This document shows positions 1 through 9,041 of a stretch of DNA of 38,113 nt, one piece after another. Source of the stretch: a bacterium (lineage in GTDB: Bacteria > Planctomycetota > B15-G4); assembly GCA_030428785.1 (NCBI GenBank), contig JAUIEF010000029.1:1-38113 (forward strand). The letters are read 5' to 3'. Under the pieces are notes generated by a model, which worked only from the letters and a program-made list of their open reading frames with translations, had not been told where the DNA came from and did no database searches. A program made the position numbers and the translations under genes. How positions within the stretch are numbered: the first letter of the stretch is position 1; each line of letters begins with the position of its first letter.

Positions 1-1
1 C

Positions 2-1027
2 GGGCCGCATGCGATCGCCGTCGACGTGCAGGGCGACGTGTTCGTGACGGGGGCCGTGTCGGACAACGTGTTCCGCATCGCGACCGACGGGACGATCGCG
101 CAGGTCGTCGGACCGGAGGGTGACGGCCTCGGCCACCCGCTCGAGGAGCCGGAGGCGGTCGCCGTCGGTCCGGCGGGCGAGGTGTACGTCGCCGGGTACG
201 CCTCCTCGAACGTCCTCCGGCTCGACCCCGACGGCACCGTCACGGAGATCCTCGACGCGACGGGCGACGGCGGGGGCAACACGCTCGCGGGCCCCGAGGC
301 GCTCGCGGTCACGGCCGACGGCACGCTCTATGTGACGGCGCGCTCCGGTGGCTTCGCCGTGTTCGAACGGACGCCGGCGGGTGACGTCACGGCCGTCCTC
401 CTCCCGGACGACGGCACGCTCCTCTTCCCCGAGGACGTGTTCGTCGACGCGTTCGGCTCGGTGTACGTCGTGAGCAACTTCAGCCGGGACGTCCTCCGGC
501 GCGACCCGGACGGCACGGTCACCCAGCTCGTCGCGCCTTCGGGCACGTGGCCGCTGGGCTTCCCGGTCTCCCCGTACAACCTGACCGTGACCGGTTCCGG
601 CGACGTGTTCGTCACGGGCTACGGCCTCCCGTACCTCCTGGAACTGGACCAGGCCGACTGGTTCGCCGACCTGGGTGGTTCGTCGCCGGGGATCGCGGGG
701 CGGCCGGAGCTGCGCGCCAAGGGCGTGCTCTCGCCGGGGACGCCGCAGGACCGCGTGCTCCGGCACGCCCCGCCGAACGCGCTCATGCTCGCGTGGATCG
801 CGTTCGCCTCGACGCCGCTCGACGCGATCGGCGGCACCGTGCACGCGTTCCCGCCGAACGTGCAGCTCTTCTACGTCGCGGACGCGGTCGGCAGCTCGTC
901 GCTCTCGGTGACCTGGCCGGCCGGCATCCCGTCGGGCATCGACCTGTATCTCCAGTTCATCGTGCAGGACCTGTCGGTGCCGGACGGGCTCACGCTGTCG
1001 AACGCGGTGCTGCGGACGACTCCGTGA
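2..1027 (+). CDS. Secreted NHL/SMP-30-like beta-propeller protein with planctomycete C-terminal module (5' partial)
   Basis: The frame is open to the left window edge (it reads GPHAIAVDVQGD before the first GTG at 26), so the N-terminus is missing. The first ~215 visible residues are repeated units of the form 'P-A-V-x-G-x-V-Y-V-x-x-x-x-x-N-V-L-R-x-D-P-D-G-T', typical of NHL/SMP-30-like propellers that bind ligands or proteins outside the cytoplasm. From about residue 220 a separate ~115-residue module follows (ADLGGSSPG, AWIAFASTPL, GGTVHAFPP, TWPAGIPSG, VQDLSVPDG, LSNAVL). The same module ends the protein encoded at 19376-20884. A cell-surface or secreted role is inferred; no catalytic motif is visible. 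Confidence 0.8.
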   Translation, partial: GPHAIAVDVQGDVFVTGAVSDNVFRIATDGTIAQVVGPEGDGLGHPLEEPEAVAVGPAGEVYVAGYASSNVLRLDPDGTVTEILDATGDGGGNTLAGPEALAVTADGTLYVTARSGGFAVFERTPAGDVTAVLLPDDGTLLFPEDVFVDAFGSVYVVSNFSRDVLRRDPDGTVTQLVAPSGTWPLGFPVSPYNLTVTGSGDVFVTGYGLPYLLELDQADWFADLGGSSPGIAGRPELRAKGVLSPGTPQDRVLRHAPPNALMLAWIAFASTPLDAIGGTVHAFPPNVQLFYVADAVGSSSLSVTWPAGIPSGIDLYLQFIVQDLSVPDGLTLSNAVLRTTP

Positions 1028-1058
1028 CGCTCGACGTCGGGCTCGGGCCCACGCGGGG

Positions 1059-1064
1059 TAGGAT
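1059..1064 (+). promoter_or_regulatory. -10-like element TAGGAT, 6 nt before ATG 1071
   Basis: TAGGAT ends 6 nt before the ATG of the small lipoprotein gene. A sigma-70-type -10 here would start transcription at or next to the ATG, giving a leaderless message. No clear -35 or Shine-Dalgarno is visible. It belongs to the recurrent pattern described in the findings. Confidence 0.4.
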
Positions 1065-1070
1065 GCTCGC

Positions 1071-1277
1071 ATGAGCCGCTCCGCGACGCGTCGCCTCGGC
1101 TGGACGCTCCTCGCGATCGCCGTGGTCGCGGTCGTCGCCTGTCGCGCGCCACACGTGCACGTCGAGGCGCCCAACGTGTTCCTGAAGTTCTGCTGGCGGA
1201 TCGGCGAGGCGCTCGTCATCTGCGGCGGCCTCGTCAAGCGCTGCGTGCGCGCGGTGCTGCGGATCCGGATCCGGTGA
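1071..1277 (+). CDS. Small putative lipoprotein (68 aa)
   Basis: An ATG ORF of 68 residues. A basic N-terminus (SRSATRRLG) is followed by a hydrophobic stretch (TLLAIAVVAVVAC) ending in a lipobox-like cysteine near residue 24, so the product is probably a lipoprotein or membrane-anchored. The remainder is short, with a second hydrophobic patch (EALVICGGLV) and a basic C-terminus (CVRAVLRIRIR). Its stop overlaps GTG 1274, the first possible start of the next gene. I recognise no family. A real gene is supported by the signal-like N-terminus and the -10-like element placed just before the ATG. Confidence 0.55.
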   Translation: MSRSATRRLGWTLLAIAVVAVVACRAPHVHVEAPNVFLKFCWRIGEALVICGGLVKRCVRAVLRIRIR

Positions 1278-1309
1278 GGGGGCGCGGGCGACCCGCTCCG
1301 CTCGTGCTC

Positions 1310-2731
1310 GTGAACCGGGTCGTCGTGCGGGCCGTGGTCGCGACGTTCGTCCTGCTGCTCCTGTCGCGGCACGCGGCCGCCGACAGCTGGGTCGAGTACG
1401 GCACGCAGGTCCACGTCTCCCCGGACGGCCGCTCGTACGTCGTCGTGGACGGCAGCGCCTTCGACGGCCGGCGCTGCGGACCCGCGGACTCGCACCTCTT
1501 CCTCGTCGGGCGCGCCGCGGGCGCCGAGCCGGTCGTCGCGCGCAGGATCTCCACGGCCGACCTGCCGGACGACGGAGTCCGTGGGCTCGTCGACGGAGAC
1601 GTGCTCCGCGGTCGCGTCGAGCTCGCGCAGATCCCGCGGGTCACCCATGTGCTCGACGACGGGCGCGTGGCGCTCGTCGACAGCTACGCGTCGATGGGGC
1701 ACCTCGACCTCGTGATCCTGCTCGGAGCGCGCGGTCAGGTCCTGCATCGCCTCGCTCCGGAGGACGTGTTCGAGCGCTTCCGCGAGCGCGGCTACGTGGA
1801 GACGGTCTCGAGCATCCACTGGAGCCGCGCGTCGTGGATCGACGAGGGGCGCGACGTGCTCGTGCTCGTCGCGCGGGATCACGCCGTACGCACCGTGCAT
1901 CTCGTGACGGGAGAGGTCGCCGAGGGGGCGCTCGACGACCTGCTCTTTTCGCCGACCGGCCCGGGCTCCGAGGACGAGCGGCGCGCCGGCTGGGAGCTGG
2001 CCCTGGAGCTCGACGTGCCGGGCGCGGTGGAGCACGCACGTCGACTCCTGGCCGAGGACGGTCACCCGGAGTCGGTGCGCGTGCGGGCCGCCGCCGTCCT
2101 GGGTCGCGCGGATCCACTCGTGACGCGTCCGGTGCTGCTCGCGGCCGTCCGCAGCGAGGATCGTCGCGTCTCCGACTTCGCGTGGCGGCACCTCGGCGAC
2201 GTCCTCGGCGACGCGGCGCTGCCGCTCTACCGCGAGGAGCTGCGCACGTCCGAGGAGCACATCCCGGTGCTGGCCGAGTCCGTCTACCGCGGCATGGCGT
2301 CCTGCGGCGACGCGGCGGTGCCCGTCGTCGTCGACATGCTCGTCGAACCGCACGACGACCCGAGCGGGAACTGCCTCGCGCTCCGTGCGCTGAACGTGCT
2401 CGAGGGCGGCGACGACCCGCCGTTCCGCGAGCTGTTCGAGGAGGACGAGCGCGCCTTCGTCGGACTGCGCGACCGCGGGGTGACGACGGGGCTCGCGTCG
2501 CTGCTGCGACCGAAGCGGGAGTCCGTGTTCCGCCCCGGCCGGCGCTACTCCTTTCTCGCGCTCCCGACGCTCGAGCTGCTCCGCCGCTGTCCGCTGCCGG
2601 GCGTGCTCGATGAGCTGGAGACGTTCCGCGAGCGGTTGCGGGAGGACCCGCACCAGGACCCGGTGTGGGACGCGCTGCTCACGGACGCCGTGTCGGCAGC
2701 GATCGCTGCGACGCGCGACGTCGGAGGTTGA
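1310..2731 (+). CDS. Exported HEAT-repeat-like protein of unknown function (473 aa)
   Basis: The frame can begin at GTG 1274, but GTG 1310 gives a clean signal peptide (MNRVVVRAVVATFVLLLLSRHAAA|DS), so I chose 1310. The N-terminal ~200 residues are beta-rich, with repeated 'V-x-x-D-G-R-x-x-L/V-V-D' strands. Residues ~215-330 are alpha-helical and HEAT-like (EHARRLLAEDGHPESVRVRAAAV, then ADPLVTRPVLLAAVRSED, DFAWRHLGDVLGDAALPLYREEL). The product is inferred to be periplasmic or secreted, perhaps a scaffold. No enzymatic residues are recognised. The gene runs convergently into the metallopeptidase-like gene, with 24 bp between stops and no clear terminator. Confidence 0.7.
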   Translation: MNRVVVRAVVATFVLLLLSRHAAADSWVEYGTQVHVSPDGRSYVVVDGSAFDGRRCGPADSHLFLVGRAAGAEPVVARRISTADLPDDGVRGLVDGDVLRGRVELAQIPRVTHVLDDGRVALVDSYASMGHLDLVILLGARGQVLHRLAPEDVFERFRERGYVETVSSIHWSRASWIDEGRDVLVLVARDHAVRTVHLVTGEVAEGALDDLLFSPTGPGSEDERRAGWELALELDVPGAVEHARRLLAEDGHPESVRVRAAAVLGRADPLVTRPVLLAAVRSEDRRVSDFAWRHLGDVLGDAALPLYREELRTSEEHIPVLAESVYRGMASCGDAAVPVVVDMLVEPHDDPSGNCLALRALNVLEGGDDPPFRELFEEDERAFVGLRDRGVTTGLASLLRPKRESVFRPGRRYSFLALPTLELLRRCPLPGVLDELETFRERLREDPHQDPVWDALLTDAVSAAIAATRDVGG

Positions 2732-2755
2732 TCGAGGCCGCTGTGCGACCCGACC

Positions 2756-4534
2756 TCAGCGCCCCGCGTCCTCCTCCGGCCACGCGTCGAGCAGGCGCTC
2801 CGCGAGGGCGCGCGCATCGGCGACGCCGTCGTCGGGCACGAGCGCCGTCGCGGCCGTGACGACCACGCGGTCGTCGCGTCGCGCGGCGGCCGCGTCCTCG
2901 GGGAGCTGCAACGCCGCGTGGAACTCCTCGGCGTCGGCGGCCGTGTCCCACGCTGTGAAGAGGACCGCGACGCGCTGCTCGCCGGACGCGTGGAGCTGGA
3001 GGCGGTCGCCGCCCCAGCCCGCGGTCGCGGGCGAGCTCCAGCCCGACGGGACGGTCGGGTCCGAGCCGGGCGCCGGGTGCTCCGCGCCGGTGAACGCGCC
3101 GAGCAGCAGCTCGCCGAGCCGGATGTCGAACGTCTCCTCCCAGCCGTCGCCGAGCACGTCCGCGACGTCGGGCGGCGCGAGCTCGCGCGGCTCGTCGCGC
3201 TCGGCGTCCGACCAGTACTTCGCCGGGTGCAGGATCTGCTCGGTGGAGACCGGGCCGCGCTCGAGGTCCCGCGCGCGCGTGATGCGCTCGCGACCCTCCG
3301 CCGTCGGCGACGTCGGGTCGTCCGCGCCCCAGCGCAGGAAGCGCATGCCGATCTCGTAGAGCGACGCGCGCTCGCGCACGAGGAAGCTCGGCAGCCCCTC
3401 CGCGATCGAGCGCTGGATGCCGACGCGGCGCAGGTCGCCCATGGCCTCCGGCGCGTCGAGGTCGAGGCCGCGGTGCCTGTGCGCGTCGGCCTGCTGGTCG
3501 AAGCACGCGCTGCCCTCGTGGATCGCCGAGCGCGCGAGCGAGAGGTCGCGCGACTCCGGCACCCACGGGTCGCCGGGCTCCGTGCCGTGGAGGTCGAGCG
3601 CGTGCGCGCCCTCGTGCGCGACGAGGTCGTCGACGGCGTCGACGGGCGTGTCCGCCGCGAGCAGCAGCGTGTGCATGGGCACGATGTACGAGCCCGCGGC
3701 CCAGCGTCCGAGCGCGGCCTGGTAGAGCACGTCGTGGTCGTCGGCGTCGCGCGGCCAGGCGCCGAGCATGCGGAGCGCCTCGGTCATGCGGGCGTCCGAC
3801 CCGGTGAGCGGGACCCCCGTCGTGGCGAGCGCCGCGAACGTCTCCCGGTCGAGGACCCAGAGCAGCGGACGCGTCGGGAACGCCTCGCCGCGCAGCGCCT
3901 CGAGCCGCGTGAAGACCGCGTCCGCGCGCGCGTGCAGCTCGCCGCGCGTGAGGCCGCCGAGCACGCCCGTGTCCGTCGGTGCCGGCGCGACCGGCGAGAG
4001 CGAGCAGCGCCGCACGAGGGTGGGGTCGCCGCCCCGCGCGTCGACGCGCACCGCGAGGCCGCGCGCGTCCGCCGGCGGCTCGAACTCCAGCTCGATCTCG
4101 CGCCAGGCGCCCGCCGGGGTCCACAGGGAGAGCTTCTCCACGACGGTGTCCAGGCGCTCGCGCTCGGCGGTGTAGGCGTCGACGCTCGCGAACACGCGGT
4201 GCCCGAAGCCGAGCAGCTTCACCTCGGCGCGGAGCACGAAGCGGCGCGTGCCGCCGACGGGGACCATCGGCGAGGTCATGGTCGACCAGCCGTCACCGTC
4301 CTGCGCGGCGAGCCGCACGACGGGCGTGCCGTCGTCGTCCTCGTCGAGCGCGGCGTCGTCCAGCCTCCAGCTCGACGCGCCGGCGCGGAAGTCCGGCTCG
4401 AGCAGCCGCTCGTCGACGCAGGCGCGCGCGTCGGGGTCGGGCGCGTCGGTGCTCGCGTCCTGCGCGGGGAGCGCGGCGCTCGCGAGGAGCAGCGCGACGC
4501 ACGTTCGCGCCGCGCGTCGGCCGCGCGCCCTCAC
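2756..4534 (-). CDS. Exported zinc-metallopeptidase-like protein with HExxH motif (592 aa)
   Basis: Starts at GTG 4534, overlapping the upstream DUF2161 stop by a GTGA, so the two are probably translationally coupled. A signal peptide is visible (RRAARTCVALLLASAALPAQ). Residues ~40-185 look like a carbohydrate-binding-type beta-sandwich. The catalytic part holds HEGAH at 307-311 (HExxH) and an AIHEGSA segment around E340, a spacing suited to a glutamate third zinc ligand (gluzincin-like). STEQILHPAKYW at ~430-441 is a motif I associate with uncharacterised bacterial proteins of this type. The C-terminal ~150 residues contain 'GWGGDRLQLH...FTAWDT', often fused to such domains. Peptidase activity is inferred; the substrate is unknown. 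Confidence 0.72.
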   Translation of the reverse strand: MRARGRRAARTCVALLLASAALPAQDASTDAPDPDARACVDERLLEPDFRAGASSWRLDDAALDEDDDGTPVVRLAAQDGDGWSTMTSPMVPVGGTRRFVLRAEVKLLGFGHRVFASVDAYTAERERLDTVVEKLSLWTPAGAWREIELEFEPPADARGLAVRVDARGGDPTLVRRCSLSPVAPAPTDTGVLGGLTRGELHARADAVFTRLEALRGEAFPTRPLLWVLDRETFAALATTGVPLTGSDARMTEALRMLGAWPRDADDHDVLYQAALGRWAAGSYIVPMHTLLLAADTPVDAVDDLVAHEGAHALDLHGTEPGDPWVPESRDLSLARSAIHEGSACFDQQADAHRHRGLDLDAPEAMGDLRRVGIQRSIAEGLPSFLVRERASLYEIGMRFLRWGADDPTSPTAEGRERITRARDLERGPVSTEQILHPAKYWSDAERDEPRELAPPDVADVLGDGWEETFDIRLGELLLGAFTGAEHPAPGSDPTVPSGWSSPATAGWGGDRLQLHASGEQRVAVLFTAWDTAADAEEFHAALQLPEDAAAARRDDRVVVTAATALVPDDGVADARALAERLLDAWPEEDAGR

Positions 4535-5241
4535 GACGCCGGCTCCTCACCCGGCGCGGCGACGGCCTCGAGCGCGTCGAGCGCGTGGGCCCAGTCGCCG
4601 AGCTCGCGGGCGCCCTTCTTCGTGAGCTCGTAGCGGCCCCGCTCCACGCGTCGGAACCAGCCGTAGTGGTTGTCGCGGAGGATCGGCCCGGCGCGGTCGA
4701 CGCCGACGCGTTCTTTGATGTCGCGCGGCCGGAGCACGCCGGCGGTCGAGAGCTCGCGCGCGCAGCGGAGCACGTCCTGGCGGTAGGCCGTGAGGCGCTG
4801 CCGGCTCGGCGCGCCGCCCTCCTCCGGGTCGCCGACGCGCGCGTGGAACTCCTCGACGAGCAGGCGTCGCCTAGCGCCGTTGGTCCGCGGGCGGTAGGGC
4901 CCCGGATCGAGCACCGGCGTCACGGCGCCGCGCGTCGACACGGTGAGCAGCCCGACGCCGACGCGCCGCAGCAGCCGCTCGACGAGCTTGCCGTGCGTCC
5001 GCCACGCCGCGCTGTGCTTGCGGCCGACGCGGAACGCGACGTAGACGTGCTCCGTCACGACGAGCCGGTCGACGGCCTGGAGCAGGAGCGCGAGCGACAG
5101 CCGCTCCTTGAGCTCGACGACCACCGGCGGGTCCTCGCCGCGCACGCCGACGACGTCGCACGCGCCGACCTCGCCCTTGACCTCGTAGCCCTGCCGCTCG
5201 AGGAAGCGCTTCACCGGCGCGTAGAGATCGGTCTCCGCCAT
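4531..5241 (-). CDS. DUF2161-family PD-(D/E)XK nuclease-like protein (236 aa)
   Basis: The order of motifs (DLYAPVKRFLERQGYEVKGEV, CDVVGV, VVVELK, VYVAFRVG) matches DUF2161, described as a putative PD-(D/E)XK phosphodiesterase. Candidate catalytic residues are D29 and E43-x-K45. The C-terminal half (LTAYRQDVLRCARELSTAGVLRPRDIKERVGVDRAG, then a short winged-helix-like part ending RGRYELTKKGARELG) resembles the DNA-binding tail common in the family. Nucleic-acid cleavage or repair is inferred from the fold only. ATG 5241 lies 6 nt downstream of a -10-like TAGACT, and the stop overlaps the metallopeptidase start. Confidence 0.8.
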   Translation of the reverse strand: MAETDLYAPVKRFLERQGYEVKGEVGACDVVGVRGEDPPVVVELKERLSLALLLQAVDRLVVTEHVYVAFRVGRKHSAAWRTHGKLVERLLRRVGVGLLTVSTRGAVTPVLDPGPYRPRTNGARRRLLVEEFHARVGDPEEGGAPSRQRLTAYRQDVLRCARELSTAGVLRPRDIKERVGVDRAGPILRDNHYGWFRRVERGRYELTKKGARELGDWAHALDALEAVAAPGEEPAS

Positions 5242-5247
5242 GCGCCG

Positions 5248-5253
5248 AGTCTA
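5248..5253 (-). promoter_or_regulatory. -10-like element TAGACT, 6 nt before ATG 5241
   Basis: Read on the minus strand, TAGACT is followed by six bases and then the ATG of the DUF2161 gene. This predicts a leaderless transcript for the DUF2161-metallopeptidase pair. No Shine-Dalgarno is visible between the element and the start. Confidence 0.4.
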
Positions 5254-5298
5254 GCGGTCCGCGCGCGCCGATTCGCGGGGAGGCCCGCCCGCCCGACC

Positions 5299-6105
5299 TC
5301 AGAACACGAGGTTCGCGCCGAGCACGAAGCCGCTCAGCGTGACGTCCGCGTCGTGCGAGCCGCCGATGTCGTAGTCGAGGTGGCGGTAGCCCAGCGCCAG
5401 GGACCAGCCGTCGAACACCCGGTTGAGCGTGGCCGCGCCCTGCCAGGTGAAGTCGGAGTCGCCCGTGCCCGCGTCGCCGTAGAGCCCGGCGCGCCACGTG
5501 CCGTCCTCGCCGAGCGCCCACGAGTGGCGCGCCATGACGACGCCGTCGACGAACTCGGGGTCCTCGCGGATGGAGGGCGCGCCGCCCAGGTGGACCTCCG
5601 TGTCGAGCTCGAGGAAGCGCACGCCGACGCCGAGCTCGAGGGGCGAGCGCTCGGAGACGCGGGCCAGCGCGCCGGCCGCGCCCACGAAGAGGTCGGCGGT
5701 GAGCTCCGCCCGCTGCTTCGGGATGACGACGCCGAGCCCGGGCTGGAACGTGCCGTCGACCGAGAGCTCCAGGTACGTGACGTCGACGAGGAACGACCAG
5801 CGCCCCGTGCCGGCCTCGACGAGCAGCTGGCCGCCCTCGTCGAGGTGGTCGAGCGTGTCGTGGAACGGGACGTCGAAGTCGACGGTGCTGCCGTCCGCCG
5901 TGATCTCGCCGTCCAGGTCGGCCGCCCACACGTAGGGCTCGACGCGCCAGCGCCAGCCGTCGTCGGCCGCGGCGTCGCCGCCCGCGTCCTGCCTGAGGGT
6001 CGCCGCGCGCGGACCGGGCGCCGCCGCGCACGACGCGAGCCCCAGGAGCAGGACCGCGACACAGGCGTCGCGAAGGCGGGTCGCGGTGAGGTCGCGAAGC
6101 GTCAC
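5299..6105 (-). CDS. Putative outer-membrane beta-barrel lipoprotein (268 aa)
   Basis: Translation probably begins at GTG 6105, which overlaps the upstream TGA as GTGA. That start gives a lipoprotein signal (RLRDACVAVLLLGLASC, lipobox LASC near residue 26). The rest is a series of amphipathic beta-strands with aromatic girdles: WRWRVEPYVWAADLDGEI, GRWSFLVDVTYLELSV, LELGVGVRFLELDTEV, GWSLALGYRHLDYDI and a terminal VLGANLVF. This is typical of 8- to 12-stranded outer-membrane proteins of the kind annotated as 'hypothetical, porin-like'. A terminal phenylalanine supports barrel assembly. The role is unknown. The longer frame upstream to 6381 is a shadow of the preceding gene. Confidence 0.72.
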   Translation of the reverse strand: MTLRDLTATRLRDACVAVLLLGLASCAAAPGPRAATLRQDAGGDAAADDGWRWRVEPYVWAADLDGEITADGSTVDFDVPFHDTLDHLDEGGQLLVEAGTGRWSFLVDVTYLELSVDGTFQPGLGVVIPKQRAELTADLFVGAAGALARVSERSPLELGVGVRFLELDTEVHLGGAPSIREDPEFVDGVVMARHSWALGEDGTWRAGLYGDAGTGDSDFTWQGAATLNRVFDGWSLALGYRHLDYDIGGSHDADVTLSGFVLGANLVF

Positions 6106-6644
6106 GACGCCGACCCTTCCGACGCCCCGTCGCCGGCCTCGCCGCCGAAGAAGCGCTCGCGGAAGCGCTCCCTGCCGATGACCTCGATGGTCGCCGTCGC
6201 GAAGGCGTAGAGCACGAGGAAGATCGCGAGGACGAGGTGCGTGGCCCAGAACCGCGCCCAGTCGATCTCGTCGAGCAGGCCGCCGAGCGCGTCGCCCAGG
6301 CCCCGCTCGCGCGCGAGCGGGATGAGCTCCTCGAGCGCCTGGAAGAACAGGACGACCACCAGGTAGAGCAGGACGCGCCACGCGACGTTCACGGCGCGCC
6401 GCCGACGGAACCAGCGGAACATCGGCAGCGCGTCGGCGATGAGGATCGCCTTGCCCATGACGAGCGCGCCGATGAGCGCCGCCCCCGGCGTCGTCAGCGA
6501 GAGGTCGTCGCCGGGACCGCCGCCCGACCCGGCGCGCATGAGCGACCGGGCCAGGACGACGGTCTCGAACACGACGAGGAAGAAGAGCGTCGGCGGGATC
6601 ATCTCCCGCAGCTCCTTCTTCAGGAAGGCGGCGGCCTTGCTCAT
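6102..6644 (-). CDS. Conserved four-helix membrane protein of unknown function (180 aa)
   Basis: ATG start, with four predicted membrane segments at roughly residues 16-34, 54-72, 86-107 and 134-155. The N-terminus KAAAFLKKELREMIPPTLFFLVVF, the GALVMGKAILIADALP segment and FFQALEELIPL match a widespread uncharacterised membrane family whose function is not known to me. It lies 37 bp after the sulfatase stop and overlaps the barrel lipoprotein start by 4 nt, so it is in the same leftward operon. Confidence 0.75.
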   Translation of the reverse strand: MSKAAAFLKKELREMIPPTLFFLVVFETVVLARSLMRAGSGGGPGDDLSLTTPGAALIGALVMGKAILIADALPMFRWFRRRRAVNVAWRVLLYLVVVLFFQALEELIPLARERGLGDALGGLLDEIDWARFWATHLVLAIFLVLYAFATATIEVIGRERFRERFFGGEAGDGASEGSAS

Positions 6645-6681
6645 GGCGTCTCGGTCGCGGCGCGTCGACGCGCGCCGGTCC

Positions 6682-9036
6682 TCACTCCGTCAGCGTGATC
6701 GTCACGTGGTGGATCTTCCCGTTGAACGCGTTGTCGCCGCGCGCGTAGGCGTCCGTCACGGGCGTCTCCGGGTCGAGGCCCACGCCCGCGGTCTCGTCGG
6801 CGGAGAACATGGCGAACTGCGTCTTCGGGATCTCGACCGAGCCCACGGTCCTGCCGTCGAGGGCGAGCGTCGCGGTCCCGCCGGCGCCGGGCTTGCCGCC
6901 CCACGCGAAGTCCAGCGTGACCTTGGTCTTCCCGCTCGCGGGCAGCGCCGTGTCGGACGTGACCGTCGTGACGTCGAGGCCCACGTAGTTGTACGCGTAG
7001 GCCGGCTTGCCGTCCTTCACGTACAGGCTCCAGCCGCCGAACCGCCCGCCCTGCGCGACGAGCACGCCGTCCGCCGTCGCGTCGCCCGACTCGATCTCCG
7101 CCTCGATCCCGAAGGACGTGTTCTTCACGTTGATGAAGTCGTTCTCGAGCAGCCCGTGCATGCCCTCGTAGAGCGTGAGCGACTTGCGGCCGAACATGAG
7201 GTCGGGGCGTCCGGCCATCTTCGGGTTGAAGAGCTCGATGCGCCGGTCGTCCAGCGGCAGGACCTGGTACTTGACCGCCTCGCCGAGGAAGGCCTGCTGG
7301 AGCTTGGCGAGCATCTCGGGGTGCTGCGCCGACACGTCCGTGGACATGCTGAAGTCCTCGGCGACGTGGTAGAGCTCCCAGGTGTCGTCGGCGAGCGCGT
7401 TCTCGACCTTGCCCCACGGCGCGATGTGGACCGTGCCCGCGAACCAGCCGTCGAAGTAGAGGCCGCGGTTGCCGAACATCTCGAAGTACTGGATCTGGTG
7501 ACGACCCGGCGCGTTGGGGTAGTCCCAGGTGTAGACCATGCTCGTCCCCTCGATGGGGCGCTGCGGCACGCCGTTCACGACGCGCGGCTGCGGCAGGGAG
7601 CACGCCTCGAGGATCGTGGGCACGACGTCGATGACGTGGTGCCACTGCGTGCGGACCTCGCCCTTGGCGGGGATGCGCTCCGGCCAGTGCATGACGAGCG
7701 GGTTGCGCGTGCCGCCGTAGTTCGACGCGACCTGCTTGGTCCACATGAACGGCGCGTCGAAGCAGACCGCCCAGCCCGCGGACATGTGCGGGTACGTCGT
7801 CGGGTCGCCCCAGGTGTCGTAGTGCTGGAGCATGAGGTCGATGTCCGACCCCGCCGGCTCGCCGTTGAAGTAGGTGAGCTCGTTGTAGAGGCCGGTCATG
7901 CCGCCCTCGGCGCTCGTGCCGTTGTCGCCCGCGATGTAGACGATGAGCGTGTTGTCGAGCTCACCCAGGTCCTCGATCGCCTGGATGACCCGGCCGGTCT
8001 CGTGGTCCGCCATCTCGAGGTAGGCCGCGAAGACCTCGGCCTGCCGCGCGAAGAGCTTCTGCTCCTTCTCCGACAGGTCGGCCCAGTCCGCGATGTCGGC
8101 GGGCTTGTCCGCGAGCTTCGTGGTGTCCGGGATGACGCCGAGCGCCTTCTGCTGCTCGTAGATGCGAGTCCGGATGACGTCCCAACCCTCGTCGAAGCGG
8201 CCCGCCCAGCGGTCGATGTACTCCTGCGGCACGTGGTGCGGCGCGTGCACGGCGCCCGGCGCGAAGTACACGAAGAACGGCTTGTCCGGCGTGAGCGCCT
8301 GCTGGAACCGGATCCACTCGACGGCCTTCGTGGCCATGTCGTTCATGAAGTGGTAGTCGGGGTCGTCCGGGATCTCGACCTGGTTCTGGTTGTGGAAGAC
8401 GCAGGGCGCCCACTGGTTCGTCTCGCCGCCCATGAACCCGTAGAACTCGTCGAAGCCCTGGTGGTTCGGCCAGCGGTCCATGGGACCCGACGGGCTGATC
8501 TCCCAGACCGCGGTCTCGTGCCACTTGCCGTAGGCCGCCGTGCTCCAGCCGTTGAGCCGCAGCATCTCGGCGATGCCCGCGACGTCGCGAGGCAACATGC
8601 CCGTCGCGCCGGGGAACGACGTGGCGACCTCGGTGATCTTGGCCTGGTTGCACGAGTGGTGGTTGCGACCGGTCTTGAGCGCCTGGCGCGTCGGCGAGCA
8701 GAGCGCCGTCGTGTGGAACTGGTTGTAGAGCAGGCCGTTCGTCGCGAGCTTGTCGAAGTGCGGCGTCTCCAGCACGCTGCCGGTCGCGCCGGTGCCGCCG
8801 AAGCCGAGGTCGTCGAGCAGCACGACGACGACGTTGGGCGCGCCCTCGGGCGCCGCGACCTCGAAGAGCGGCGGCGCGGTCGCGTCGCGCGCGTCGACCG
8901 TGGTGATGGGCGGGTACCACGGGCCCTTCACGGGGAGCACGGTGCGGTCGACGCCGGCCTGCTGGGCGACGGTCGACGTCGTGAGGACGGTCAGGGTGAA
9001 GGCGGCGACGACGGCCGCGCGGACGGTGGTGCTCAA
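6682..9036 (-). CDS. Secreted arylsulfatase, formylglycine type (784 aa)
   Basis: Sulfatases (PF00884) hydrolyse sulfate esters using a formylglycine made from Cys in C-x-P-x-R. Here C113-S-P-T-R117 is intact, with D75-D76 in the N-terminal metal site and the later AGDNGTSAEGG metal loop. The length and the C-terminal ~170-residue beta domain (VAQGGRFGGWSLYVKDGK... to the end) resemble the ~785-aa AtsA/AtsB-type arylsulfatases. I chose TTG 9036: it gives a signal peptide (STTVRAAVVAAFTLTVLTTSTVAQQ) and is preceded by AGGAGG at a good distance. The frame extends upstream to 9612 but antisense to another gene. Substrate unknown; extracellular or periplasmic desulfation is inferred. No maturase gene is present in the window. 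Confidence 0.93.
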   Translation of the reverse strand: MSTTVRAAVVAAFTLTVLTTSTVAQQAGVDRTVLPVKGPWYPPITTVDARDATAPPLFEVAAPEGAPNVVVVLLDDLGFGGTGATGSVLETPHFDKLATNGLLYNQFHTTALCSPTRQALKTGRNHHSCNQAKITEVATSFPGATGMLPRDVAGIAEMLRLNGWSTAAYGKWHETAVWEISPSGPMDRWPNHQGFDEFYGFMGGETNQWAPCVFHNQNQVEIPDDPDYHFMNDMATKAVEWIRFQQALTPDKPFFVYFAPGAVHAPHHVPQEYIDRWAGRFDEGWDVIRTRIYEQQKALGVIPDTTKLADKPADIADWADLSEKEQKLFARQAEVFAAYLEMADHETGRVIQAIEDLGELDNTLIVYIAGDNGTSAEGGMTGLYNELTYFNGEPAGSDIDLMLQHYDTWGDPTTYPHMSAGWAVCFDAPFMWTKQVASNYGGTRNPLVMHWPERIPAKGEVRTQWHHVIDVVPTILEACSLPQPRVVNGVPQRPIEGTSMVYTWDYPNAPGRHQIQYFEMFGNRGLYFDGWFAGTVHIAPWGKVENALADDTWELYHVAEDFSMSTDVSAQHPEMLAKLQQAFLGEAVKYQVLPLDDRRIELFNPKMAGRPDLMFGRKSLTLYEGMHGLLENDFINVKNTSFGIEAEIESGDATADGVLVAQGGRFGGWSLYVKDGKPAYAYNYVGLDVTTVTSDTALPASGKTKVTLDFAWGGKPGAGGTATLALDGRTVGSVEIPKTQFAMFSADETAGVGLDPETPVTDAYARGDNAFNGKIHHVTITLTE

Positions 9037-9041
9037 GGGTT

